DNA of 64,000 bases, taken from assembly GCA_937910695.1 (NCBI GenBank), contig CALEMW010000040.1:1-64000 (forward strand), in the 5' to 3' direction. How positions within the stretch are numbered: position 1 is the first letter of the stretch; each line of letters opens with the position of its first letter. A program made the translations under genes and the position numbers. Shown piece by piece: positions 47,827 to 56,032 of the stretch. Below the pieces are notes generated by a model, which was not told the origin of the DNA, did not search any database, and saw only the letters and a list, made by a program, of their open reading frames with translations. The DNA comes from an uncultured bacterium (GTDB lineage: Bacteria > Krumholzibacteriota > Krumholzibacteriia > LZORAL124-64-63).

Positions 47827-50145
47827 ATGACGGACCGGACTCCGGACCTGGGACGCGATCCCACCTGGCGGGAGCAGCTCGATTTCTACAGGGCCGAGGA
47901 ACCGGTCCTCTATGAGAAGATCATCCGGCACTTCCTGCTGCATCTGCTCGAAGAAGGCCTGATGACCATGGAGGACATGGAGGCCGAGGTCCAGCGCGTG
48001 GTCGGCGACGTCGACTTCATCCACTGGTCGAACCCCAACCGCCCCGAGCCCTCCCTGGGCAGCGAACAGATCGAGGCCCTGCGCGCCATCGTGCGCGACC
48101 GCGCCGCCGACCTTTGGTCCGATGTTAAAATCAACGACCTGATCATCATGGCCATCAAGAAGGACCTGGCCCTGCGCCTGGCCGAGATGGCCGACGATCC
48201 CTTTTCCTCCTGGGAGGAGATCCGTCGCGAAACCCTCGAGTTCTCCAAGATGCCTATCGGCGGCTCGTCGCTCACCCTTTCCGACGCCATGGGCACTCGG
48301 GTCTCGCTGATCCGTCGTCTGCTCTCCGACCAGCTAGAGTTCCTCAAGATCGCCAAGAACATCCTGACGATCCGGGACTTCTCCGAGATCATTTCCAGGG
48401 TCATCGGTCCCGAACGCGGCCTCGGCAAGCTGGGCGGCAAGGCGGCCGGCTTCATCCTGGCCCACGACGCTCTGACCAAGGCCCGCCGCGAGGGCCGCCC
48501 TGTGGGCGACTTCCGCACACCGCTGACCTACTACATCCGCTCCGACGTGATCTTCGACTTCCTCAAGGCCAACGGCCTGGGCGACGTGACCAACATCAAG
48601 TACCGCGACAACGAAGACCTGCGCCGCGAATACAACATCATGCGTCGCTTCTACCGCACGGGCCGCTTCCCGGACTACGTCGTACGCCGCCTCTCGGTCC
48701 TGCTCAAGACCCTCGGCGAGGTGCCGCTGGTGGTGCGTTCGAGCAGCCTGCTCGAGGATCGCCTCGGCTCGGCGTTCTGCGGCAAATACGTGAGCCTGTT
48801 CCTGGCCAACCAGGGCACCCTGCGCGAACGCATGGCCGAGCTGCTGCAGGCGATCTCCCAGGTCTACGCCAGCATCTTCAATCCCGATGCAGTGCAGTAC
48901 CGCACCGAACGAGGCCTGCTCGACTTCCGCGAGGAAATGGCCTGCATCATCCAGCCGGTCGTGGGCCAGCGCATGGGACGCTACTGGCTGCCGGCCTTCG
49001 CCGGGGTGGCTTTTGGGTCCAACGACTACCTCTGGTCGCCGCGCCTGAAGCGCGAGGACGGCATGGTGCGTGTGGTCGCCGGCCTGGGCACCCGCGCCGT
49101 GGACCGCGTGGGTGACGACTATCCCAAGCTCTTCAGCCCGGGCCAGCCCAGCCTGCGCACCGCCGTGCACCCCGAAGAGATCGTGCGCTACAGCCAAACC
49201 CACATGGACGTCATCGACCTCGAACTGAACAAGTTCGACACGGTGTCCGTGGCCGACGTGATGGCCGAGGCGGGAAACCGCTACCCCGGCACCCAGCACG
49301 TGTTCTCCATCTGGCGCGACGGCCAGCTCATGCCCGCTGTGGGCATCCTGATGAACGTCGATCCCAAGGACCTGGCCATCACCTTCGACGGCCTGCTCGA
49401 ACGCACGGCCTTCGCCAGGGAGATGAAGGAGATCCTCGACGTCCTCGGCGAAGTCTGGGGCGTGCCCGTTGATGTGGAATTCGCCCACGACGGTGAAAGG
49501 CTCTACATCCTGCAGTGCCGGCCACAGAGTCGCGGCGGTGAGAAGGCTCGCGTCGCAGTGCCCACCAACATCCCTGAAGCGGACAAGGTCTTCAGCGCCG
49601 CCCGCTTTGTGCAGACCTGCCAGGTCCACGACATCGAATACGTCGTCTATATCCCCTTCGACGCTTATGACGGCCTGGCCACCTACGAGGACCTCCTTGC
49701 CGTCGGCCGTACCGTGGGCGAACTCAACCGCACCTTGCCGCACCGCAGGTTCATCCTCATGGGCCCGGGACGCTGGGGCAGCCGCGGCGACATCAAGCTG
49801 GGCGTGCGCGTGGACTATGCCGACATCAACCACGCCCGTATGCTCGTGGAGGTCGCCCGACGCAAGGGCAGCTACGTGCCAGACGTGTCGTTCGGCACCC
49901 ACTTCTTCCAGGATCTGGTCGAGGCCGAGATCAGCTACCTGCCCCTGTATCCCGACGAGCCGGGCAACCTCTTCAACGAGGACTTCCTCCGCGACAGCCC
50001 CAACGCCCTGGCCGACATCCTCCCGAACCGGGCGTCCTTGACCGACGTCGTGCGCGTGATCCACGTGCCCGCCGTGGCGAACGGCCGGAACCTAGAAGTG
50101 ATCATGGACGGGGAGGGCGGCGAGGCGCTCGCCTATCTCGCCTGA
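47827..50145 (+). CDS. PEP/pyruvate-binding (PPDK N-terminal) domain protein
   Basis: 772 residues. The central part matches the ATP-grasp N-terminal domain of PEP synthase/[42 protein letters not shown] and [20 protein letters not shown]. The phosphohistidine swivelling domain and the PEP-binding barrel are absent, so it cannot do the full PEP synthase reaction. The N-terminal 190 residues and the last 190 ([20 protein letters not shown]) are specific to this group and unassigned. It follows the NYN gene by 34 bases, likely same operon. Confidence 0.8.
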   Translation: MTDRTPDLGRDPTWREQLDFYRAEEPVLYEKIIRHFLLHLLEEGLMTMEDMEAEVQRVVGDVDFIHWSNPNRPEPSLGSEQIEALRAIVRDRAADLWSDVKINDLIIMAIKKDLALRLAEMADDPFSSWEEIRRETLEFSKMPIGGSSLTLSDAMGTRVSLIRRLLSDQLEFLKIAKNILTIRDFSEIISRVIGPERGLGKLGGKAAGFILAHDALTKARREGRPVGDFRTPLTYYIRSDVIFDFLKANGLGDVTNIKYRDNEDLRREYNIMRRFYRTGRFPDYVVRRLSVLLKTLGEVPLVVRSSSLLEDRLGSAFCGKYVSLFLANQGTLRERMAELLQAISQVYASIFNPDAVQYRTERGLLDFREEMACIIQPVVGQRMGRYWLPAFAGVAFGSNDYLWSPRLKREDGMVRVVAGLGTRAVDRVGDDYPKLFSPGQPSLRTAVHPEEIVRYSQTHMDVIDLELNKFDTVSVADVMAEAGNRYPGTQHVFSIWRDGQLMPAVGILMNVDPKDLAITFDGLLERTAFAREMKEILDVLGEVWGVPVDVEFAHDGERLYILQCRPQSRGGEKARVAVPTNIPEADKVFSAARFVQTCQVHDIEYVVYIPFDAYDGLATYEDLLAVGRTVGELNRTLPHRRFILMGPGRWGSRGDIKLGVRVDYADINHARMLVEVARRKGSYVPDVSFGTHFFQDLVEAEISYLPLYPDEPGNLFNEDFLRDSPNALADILPNRASLTDVVRVIHVPAVANGRNLEVIMDGEGGEALAYLA

Positions 50146-50171
50146 GGAGTTCGTGGGGGATTCCTCGGACT

Positions 50172-50247
50172 CGGAGATGGAAAGACAATGCGCTTCTGGG
50201 CCGAACTTCTCCTGACGTCCCAGGAGCGCATTGTCTGTCCATCTCCG
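50172..50247. repeat. Long palindromic repeat, family 2, copy A
   Basis: Inverted repeat of about 76 bases. Outer arms CGGAGATGGAAAGACAATGC and complement (one mismatch, GAAAG against CTGTC), inner arms CTTCTGGG and CCCAGGAG, loop CCGAACTTCTCCTGACGT. It begins 26 bases past the stop of the PEP-binding gene. Copy B at 50759-50834 has the same asymmetric loop in the opposite orientation. Confidence 0.85.
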
Positions 50248-50366
50248 ACTTCGTGGAAACATGTACGAAGTCACCAGGCGGGAGAGGGGGCGGGCCTTTC
50301 GAGCAGGTCCGGGAGCCAGTCCATCAAGGGGCTGAAACCGCGGTCTCCCGTGCCCGGACGAAGTAT

Positions 50367-50759
50367 CTACTCGGACTCCACGATTTCAAGCAGTCGGGCC
50401 ATCGCAGTGACATCATCCGACGGTCTGGCGACAGCGTGGACCTGAGGGATATCCTCATCGTCATCGGTGATGAAGAGCAGAAAGTGATCGGACAGATGCA
50501 CTTGAGAAGCGGCGACATCGACACGGCTCAAGATTTCGCCCTCGATGGTCACCAACCGGTAGACGGACTCGTCCGAGCCTGGCTCAGGTGAACTCTCGAC
50601 GAGCAGGAGCCCCGTCGGCGTCGTGGAGATCTTCCTCAGGTTCGGCCTGTCGTACAGGGACGTCTCGTACTCGTCGACGACCCGGCCGTAACGTACCCAC
50701 CATGCCGGATCGCGCGGCCGGATGCGTTCTTCGGTGTCGGATCGCCAATCCCGGAGGTC
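50367..50759 (-). pseudogene. 5'-truncated gene fragment between two palindromes
   Basis: An open frame on the reverse strand runs from inside palindrome copy B to TAG at 50367. It has no ATG or GTG start and begins right at the palindrome edge. It encodes about 130 residues with natural composition: RIRPRDPAWWVRYGRVVDEY, ETSLYDRPNLRKISTTPTG, LLLVESSPEP, VHLSDHFLLFITDDDED. It looks like the C-terminal end of a beta-propeller-like or other beta-rich protein, family not recognised. The 5' part has been lost, with the breakpoint at the repeat. Confidence 0.65.
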
Positions 50760-50834
50760 GAGATGGAAAGACAGAGCGCTCCTGGGACGTTAGGAGAAGT
50801 TCGGCCCAGGAGCGCTCTGTCTTTCCATCCCGAT
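50759..50834. repeat. Long palindromic repeat, family 2, copy B
   Basis: Inverted repeat with arms GAGATGGAAAGACAGAGCGC and complement, then CTCCTGGG and CCCAGGAG, around the family-2 loop read in reverse (ACGTTAGGAGAAGTTCGG). Stem bases differ from copy A (AATGC against GAGCG) and the differences are matched on both arms. It ends 13 bases from the 3' end of glutamate dehydrogenase. Confidence 0.85.
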
Positions 50835-50846
50835 CCCCAGCAGAAC

Positions 50847-52133
50847 CTATACGAGCCCCCTCAACCGACAAGCTTCGGCGACCCTCTGGATGGCGATCAT
50901 ATAGGCGGCGTCGCGCATGATCACGCCGTGCTGCTCCGCGAGGTCGGTCACCGCATGGAACGCCTTGGTCATGATCGAGTCGAGACGTTCGAGCACCTCG
51001 TCCTTGGGCCAGAAGTAGTTCATGTTGCACTGCACCTGCTCGAAGTAGGAGCAGGTCACGCCGCCCGCGTTGCACAGGAAGTCGGGAATCACGAACACGC
51101 TCTTCGCGGCGAGGACCTCGTCGGCTTCGGGTGTGGTCGGCCCGTTGGCGCCTTCGGCCATGAACTTCACCCGTTCGGAGACCTTCAGCACGGTCTCGGC
51201 GTTGACCTGGTTTTCCAGGGCGCAGGGCATGAGGATGTCGACGTCCTGGGCGATCCAGGCGCCGCCGTCGAGCACCTCGTAGCCGGCGGCGGTGGCCTTG
51301 GTCTTGTCGATGCCGCCGAAGCGGTCGGTCATGCTGCGCAGTTCGTCGAGGTCGACGCCGGAGTCGCGCTTGAAGGTGTAGCTGCACTGGTCGCCCTGAT
51401 CCCAGCTCGATACGCAGACCACGTTGCCGCCGAGGTTGGTGTATGCCTCGATGGCGAACTGCGCCACATTGCCGAAGCCCTGCACCGACGCGGTGGTCGT
51501 CGCGATGTCAATGCTCTTGCGGAGCAGCGCCTCGCGCAGTGTGTAGACGACGCCGTAACCCGTGGCCTCGGTGCGGCCCTCGCTGCCGCCCTGGCCCAGG
51601 GGCTTGCCGGTGATCATGCCGGGGAAGTGGCCGCCGTTCATCTTCTCGTATTCGTCCATCATCCAGAGCATGTGCTGCCCGGTGGTCATCACATCGGGGG
51701 CGGGCACGTCCTGCACCGGTCCGATGGCGCGGCCCACCTGGCGCACCCAGCCGCGGCAGATGCCCTCCTGCTCCCGCATCGACAGGTGGTGCGGGTCGCA
51801 GATCACGCCGCCCTTGCCGCCGCCCAGCGGAATGTTCACCACGGCGCATTTCCAGGTCATCCAGGTCGCCAGGGCGCGGACCGTGTCGACGGTCTCCTGG
51901 GGGTGGAAGCGGATGCCGCCCTTGCAGGGGCCGCGGGCGTCGTTGTGCTGCACGCGGAAGCCGCGGAACACGGTCACCGAGCCGTCGTCCATGCGCACCG
52001 GGATGTTGAAGTGGAATTCGCGGTCCGGGTTGCGCAGCAGCGCACGGGCGGCCTCGTCGAGACCGAGCATCTCGGCCACGCGGTCGAACTGCCGCTGGGC
52101 CATGGCGAAGGCGTTGAAGGACTGGTCGGCCAT
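50847..52133 (-). CDS. Glutamate dehydrogenase (Glu/Leu/Phe/Val dehydrogenase family)
   Basis: 428 residues, hexameric type, reversibly deaminating glutamate to 2-oxoglutarate. Substrate-site lysines are seen in NDARGPCKGGIRFHP and PLGGGKGGVICDP; the catalytic Asp is in DVPAPDVMT; the dinucleotide fold is GFGNVAQFA; and PCALENQVN, EGANGPTTPEAD and PDFLCNAGGV are conserved. Cofactor preference cannot be read safely. No ribosome site is very strong (GAGC before ATG 52133). It ends next to palindrome copy B. Confidence 0.93.
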   Translation of the reverse strand: MADQSFNAFAMAQRQFDRVAEMLGLDEAARALLRNPDREFHFNIPVRMDDGSVTVFRGFRVQHNDARGPCKGGIRFHPQETVDTVRALATWMTWKCAVVNIPLGGGKGGVICDPHHLSMREQEGICRGWVRQVGRAIGPVQDVPAPDVMTTGQHMLWMMDEYEKMNGGHFPGMITGKPLGQGGSEGRTEATGYGVVYTLREALLRKSIDIATTTASVQGFGNVAQFAIEAYTNLGGNVVCVSSWDQGDQCSYTFKRDSGVDLDELRSMTDRFGGIDKTKATAAGYEVLDGGAWIAQDVDILMPCALENQVNAETVLKVSERVKFMAEGANGPTTPEADEVLAAKSVFVIPDFLCNAGGVTCSYFEQVQCNMNYFWPKDEVLERLDSIMTKAFHAVTDLAEQHGVIMRDAAYMIAIQRVAEACRLRGLV

Positions 52134-52282
52134 GTCGGCGCTCCTGGCTCGAAGGGGGAAAACGCAAGGTTACGACGGGAATCTAGCAACTGGGGAGCTG
52201 GGACCAAAAGAAAATCGGGGATGGCTGGCTGATATGATAAAATGGTTTCAAATCCACAAGCCACCATCTGAAGGAGAATCCC

Positions 52283-52879
52283 ATGAAGATGATCCTATGT
52301 GTCGTGTTGATATGTCTTCTGGCTGTTTCCTCCTCGGCTCAGATCCATCCCGACCCAGATGGTCTCGGCCTGTATTTCGACCCGGGCGGAACGGCCTACG
52401 AAACCCAGACCAGTGTTCCTTTCCAGCAGGTGACTGCCTACCTGCTTGCTACGAACATCACCGATCCGATGGGCATTTCGGGCTGGGAGTGCGCCGTGAT
52501 CACCACTGGCAGCGTGGCTGCTCCGTCCTGGACCGTCTCAGGAGGGCTGAATGTCACCGATGGCTCGGCCGGGTTGTTCCAGGTAGGTATTGGGCTGTTC
52601 GAATTGGCGCTCCCCTCGGCGCCGACGGTTCTGCTGGCAACCTGGACGGGATTCATCATGGCGCCGTTCGACATTGTTGAGTTCCTGGTGACGCCGTTCC
52701 CCGGTTCGGTCTCCTTTCCCGACAGCGCCGGCTACGCTTCGGGCAGCGACGCGGGCCATCTGATCCCCTTCGACATCAACGGCGGCTGTTTCGGGTCGGG
52801 GTGGACGATCATCAATATGTGGTGTCCGTTGGGGGCGGAGCAGCAGTCCTGGAGCGAGATCAAGACCATTTATCGCTAG
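52283..52879 (+). CDS. Secreted protein of unknown function with C-terminal SWSEIK motif
   Basis: 198 residues: signal peptide MKMILCVVLICLLAVSSSAQ then a beta-rich domain (LGLYFDPGGTAYETQ, WECAVITTG, DSAGYASGSDAGHLIPFDIN) that recalls cohesin-like or anchor domains of FCB secreted proteins. The C-terminus ends in QQSWSEIKTIYR. The same type of ending occurs in the unrelated protein at 54799-55488. AAGGAG precedes ATG 52283; TATGAT at 52233-52238 could be its -10 box. Confidence 0.7.
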   Translation: MKMILCVVLICLLAVSSSAQIHPDPDGLGLYFDPGGTAYETQTSVPFQQVTAYLLATNITDPMGISGWECAVITTGSVAAPSWTVSGGLNVTDGSAGLFQVGIGLFELALPSAPTVLLATWTGFIMAPFDIVEFLVTPFPGSVSFPDSAGYASGSDAGHLIPFDINGGCFGSGWTIINMWCPLGAEQQSWSEIKTIYR

Positions 52880-52949
52880 CTCGGGCAGTGCGAACAGCGT
52901 CCTGTGCCTTACTCTCGAGTTTTTGCCTCCTTGGAGGAAGGGAGGATCC

Positions 52950-53321
52950 ATGCTCCATGAGCCCCTCAGGAAGTCGCGTAACCGCCGTTCTAACAAACTC
53001 CTGGTGATGACCTCCATTTATGGATTGTTGTATGTCCTTTTCCTCGTCAGCGGGTCTTACGGTTCGGGCCATTCCGAGCCTATTGTTGTCAAACTCCTGT
53101 TTCTTCTGTTCCTCATTGGATATGCCACGGTCTGGCTGGACGAGCGCATCGGGGGAGTGATCTTCGTCCTGTGGTGGGCCGGGATGTGGTACCTCAGCCT
53201 GTTTGTATCGCTGGAGGATACCGGGAACGCAGTTGTCATGGGAGTCCCGCTTTTTGTCCTCGGAATCTTGTTCATCGTTTCATGGTACCGAAGGCGCGGG
53301 GCCGGACAGCCTACAGGGTAA
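52950..53321 (+). CDS. Small integral membrane protein, unknown function
   Basis: 123 residues with about four hydrophobic helices (about 18-38, 45-62, 67-82, 92-112) and basic ends. No catalytic motif. ATG 52950 has GGAGG six bases upstream, better than the in-frame ATG at 52923. Such four-helix DUF proteins are common and unassigned. Confidence 0.65.
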   Translation: MLHEPLRKSRNRRSNKLLVMTSIYGLLYVLFLVSGSYGSGHSEPIVVKLLFLLFLIGYATVWLDERIGGVIFVLWWAGMWYLSLFVSLEDTGNAVVMGVPLFVLGILFIVSWYRRRGAGQPTG

Positions 53322-53380
53322 TTGTTCAGCCAACCGCCTTTGCAGTTGAAGCCAATGATATCCCCGATTTGAGACGGAAC

Positions 53381-53406
53381 GAGGCCCCTCATCCCTGAGG
53401 GGCCTC
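53381..53406. terminator. Hairpin between convergent genes
   Basis: GAGGCCCCTC, six-base loop, GAGGGGCCTC: a perfect 10-bp stem between the membrane protein and the TPR gene, which face each other. No T-run on either side, so a weak or factor-assisted terminator. Confidence 0.5.
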
Positions 53407-53429
53407 GCTCATGTGAGGGGCTGCAAGTT

Positions 53430-54581
53430 CTACAACCCGCCATCCCCCAACGCCACCGCCGTCGGTTCCTCGTCGGCCACGACCGCGGAGTCGGCATCGG
53501 CGCTCATCGTGGAATCGGGCGCGTCATCCACGACACCATTGATGCCGGCCGACTCCGCGGCGTAGCGCGGCAGGGCCTCGAAGGAGGCGGCCAGGGCAGC
53601 CAGGTCCAGGGTCTCGCCGGCGGTTCCGCCGTCGGCCAGGAAGGCCTCGAGGCGGGCCAGGCTCACGTCGGCCTTGGCGTGGCCGGCGTCGGCGGCGACC
53701 TCGTAGGCCAGGGCGGCCTGTTCGGCGTGGCCGGTGCGTTCGAGGGCCATGCCTAGGTTGTTGAGGATCACGGCCGTTTCAGGGGCGAGTTCGGCGGCGC
53801 GGGCCAAAGGGGCCAGGGCGGCCTCGGGCGCATCCATCTCGAGGTGGATCAGGCCCAGGTTGTTCAGCGACCAGGGGTCGTCCGAGCGGCGGGCGAGGGC
53901 CTCGTGGTAGGCGTCCAGGGCTTCGTCGCTGCGGCCCAGGGTATGGAGGACGCGGCCGAGAACGCGGTACCCGTCGGTATATTCGGGATCGATGGAAAGG
54001 GCGTCTTCAACCGGTGCGAGGGCCTCGTCGGCGCGGGCGAGCTCGAGGCGCACGCGGGCCATGTTGACCAGGCTCTTGACGTGGTCGGGCTTCAGGTCGA
54101 TGGCGACGGCCAGGGCGGTCTCGGCCTCGACGACGGCACCGGACTTCCACAGGGCCAGTCCGAGCATGTAGTGGCCCCAGGCGTTGGCGGGACGCTGCTC
54201 GGTGTAGAGCGTGAAGAGGTCCGCGGCGGAGTCGTAGTCGCGGTCGTAGTAGGCCGCCTCGCCGTCCTGGTAGATCACCGCGGGGGTGGCGGTGGCGTAA
54301 CGGGCGAGGGGGTCGGCGGCGACGGGCTGTTCATCGGCGACGAAGGTCTCGGGGGTGGGCGCGGCGACGGTCTCGGCCGACGCGGCCTCCTGCCGGGCCT
54401 CGATCACCGCGGCGGCGAGTGCGGCATTGTCAGGACGCTCGACGGCGGTCACGGCTACGGGCTTGTCGTTGCCCATCTTCACGCCGATGGTCACTACGAT
54501 CGCCAGCATCAGGACGAACAGGATGCCGGCTTCGGCGAAGCGCAGGGCCCGGGGGGAACGGGTGGTCTTTTCGGTGGTCAT
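53430..54581 (-). CDS. TPR-repeat protein, membrane-anchored
   Basis: 383 residues. A single membrane helix at about 18-35 (GILFVLMLAIVVTIGVKMG), an Ala/Glu-rich linker, then about six tetratricopeptide repeats (about 105-330; NAWGHYMLGLALWKSGAVVE, VKSLVNMARVRLELARADEA, PWSLNNLGLIHLEMDAPEA). TPRs mediate protein contacts; partners are unknown. The tail is acidic and Ala-rich. ATG 54581 follows AAGGAAA. Monocistronic. Confidence 0.82.
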   Translation of the reverse strand: MTTEKTTRSPRALRFAEAGILFVLMLAIVVTIGVKMGNDKPVAVTAVERPDNAALAAAVIEARQEAASAETVAAPTPETFVADEQPVAADPLARYATATPAVIYQDGEAAYYDRDYDSAADLFTLYTEQRPANAWGHYMLGLALWKSGAVVEAETALAVAIDLKPDHVKSLVNMARVRLELARADEALAPVEDALSIDPEYTDGYRVLGRVLHTLGRSDEALDAYHEALARRSDDPWSLNNLGLIHLEMDAPEAALAPLARAAELAPETAVILNNLGMALERTGHAEQAALAYEVAADAGHAKADVSLARLEAFLADGGTAGETLDLAALAASFEALPRYAAESAGINGVVDDAPDSTMSADADSAVVADEEPTAVALGDGGL

Positions 54582-54726
54582 GGCGTTTCCTTCCGCTGGG
54601 GTCGGGGCAATGTGATGCTCCGCTCAGCGCAAGGAGGGGACCAGAAAACAGTCCCACCAGAGAACTCTCTAATATTATGAAGGGTAATACGTTATGTCAT
54701 CGCAAGGTGGAATGGAGCCAGAGGGA

Positions 54727-54781
54727 AGAAAAAAATCGTGTCCACCGGGACACAATGAATTGTGTCGGGATGGACACGATT
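54727..54781 (-). terminator. Rho-independent terminator with a nested double stem
   Basis: Read on the minus strand: AATCGTGTCCA with TGGACACGATT outside, and GACACAAT with ATTGTGTC inside, followed by a seven-T run (A-run at 54729-54735). It ends transcription of the secreted-protein gene whose stop is 18 bases away. Confidence 0.85.
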
Positions 54782-54798
54782 ACCCGAACAGGCCGCGC

Positions 54799-55488
54799 CT
54801 ATCTCCAGCGCGATTTGACCTCGCCCCAGCTTGCCGATTCGTTGCCGACGGTCCCGCAATCGGTCTCAAGCGCCCAGCTCTCGACGGTCACGTACGGCCC
54901 TTCGAAGTTGCAGTCGATCTGTCCGTAGAGCTCCACGACGGCGCCTGTCCCGACCAGCTCGTCGAGGCCGGTGACGTCGCCGCTCAAGAAGGAGACCCAC
55001 TCCCAGCAAAGGCCTGGGCATGTGTCTATGCCCAGGGTCCAGCCCAGGTCGGTAATCGTACCACGGGCCAGAGGCGTGTTGGGTCTGAGGGCATAGCCGA
55101 ACGAGTAGTAACCGGGTGGGAAGAGGGGCAGGCTCAGGTAGTGGCGAGCCCCGGCTTCATCGACGGCTTTGACGCGGTATTTTTGCAGAAGATCGGGACG
55201 CGACGGTATGTTGAACAGGGTGAATTGGGCCGGCCCGCTGGGGAAGGGGATCACAGAGGTTACCTCGGCGGTCTCGGCGCATTCACCGTACACGGACCTC
55301 TCCACGATCCAGCCCACCCAATCGGCCGGCAGCTCGGTGATGATGTCCATGTCAATGGTCACAAGGACCTGCTCGCCGGTATACACGGCGGTCACGTCGA
55401 GGGAGTTGACGTCCTGGGCCGCGGCGTTCGGCGCGCTCGAGAGGATCAGACCTATCAGGAGAAGAAACACGAGCGATATCGTTCTCAT
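54799..55488 (-). CDS. Secreted protein of unknown function with C-terminal SWGEVK motif
   Basis: 229 residues: signal peptide (ISLVFLLLIGLILSSAPNAAAQ) then a beta-sandwich-like domain with VTAVYTGEQVLVTIDMDI and WIVERSVYGEC, followed by a cysteine-containing region (DTCPGLCWEW, QIDCNFEGPY). It ends NESASWGEVKSRWR, close to the ending of the protein at 52283-52879 though the rest is not similar. GGAGG lies upstream of ATG 55488. Function unknown. Confidence 0.7.
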   Translation of the reverse strand: MRTISLVFLLLIGLILSSAPNAAAQDVNSLDVTAVYTGEQVLVTIDMDIITELPADWVGWIVERSVYGECAETAEVTSVIPFPSGPAQFTLFNIPSRPDLLQKYRVKAVDEAGARHYLSLPLFPPGYYSFGYALRPNTPLARGTITDLGWTLGIDTCPGLCWEWVSFLSGDVTGLDELVGTGAVVELYGQIDCNFEGPYVTVESWALETDCGTVGNESASWGEVKSRWR

Positions 55489-55592
55489 GATGAGAACCTC
55501 CTGCAAGGATATGGAATAGGATCGAACAGCGATCGCCCTGATGATATCACGAACCGAGCGACGAATGAATCATCTCGAAGTCGTTCCGGTGT

Positions 55593-56018
55593 TCACTCGC
55601 ACCAGCCGCAACCACGATCCAGAACGATGCGCCAGCCCGCGGCCTCGCGTCGCCAGACCGAGTTGAACGTTGCGACGCGTTCACCGGCCGCGTTGAACAC
55701 AGGCCCCGACGTCAGTCCCAGCTCCCCGCCCGCGACAACGACCACCAGCTCCGGCGACCAAGAGAACGGTGCGGCTTCGTTCTCGAAGAACGGCGCCCAT
55801 GCCGCGGCGACGGCTTCGGGGCCGTCGAGTCGGTGGCTCTCGTCGGTGAAGACCACGTCGTCGGCCAGGAAAGTGCGGAACGCGTCGTGGTCGCGGTCGC
55901 CCATGGTCTGGGCGAAGGCGGTCTCGACGGCGCGCAACTCCTGCTCGAGGGCGGGGATGTCGGCAGCGGCGGCGCTAAGGGCGGTCAGCAGCAACAGGGC
56001 GGCGACGAGGCGCATCAT
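55593..56018 (-). CDS. Secreted NTF2-like (DUF4440/SnoaL-type) protein
   Basis: 141 residues with a signal peptide (LVAALLLLTALSAAAAD) and an NTF2-like cone fold: LEQELRAVETAFAQTMGDRD, FLADDVVFTDESHRLDGPEA, VFNAAGERVATFNSVWRREA and GWRIVLDRG. Family members bind small ligands or are enzymes such as isomerases; role unknown. ATG 56018 starts at MMRLV; the longer open frame upstream is a shadow of the regulator gene. It follows the regulator by 14 bases. Confidence 0.75.
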   Translation of the reverse strand: MMRLVAALLLLTALSAAAADIPALEQELRAVETAFAQTMGDRDHDAFRTFLADDVVFTDESHRLDGPEAVAAAWAPFFENEAAPFSWSPELVVVVAGGELGLTSGPVFNAAGERVATFNSVWRREAAGWRIVLDRGCGWCE

Positions 56019-56032
56019 GGCGGTCTCCCGGT

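Noticed and set aside
48334-50064. 576-codon reverse frame over the PPDK-N-like gene
   Set aside because: No motifs; composition expected from antisense of a GC-rich gene.
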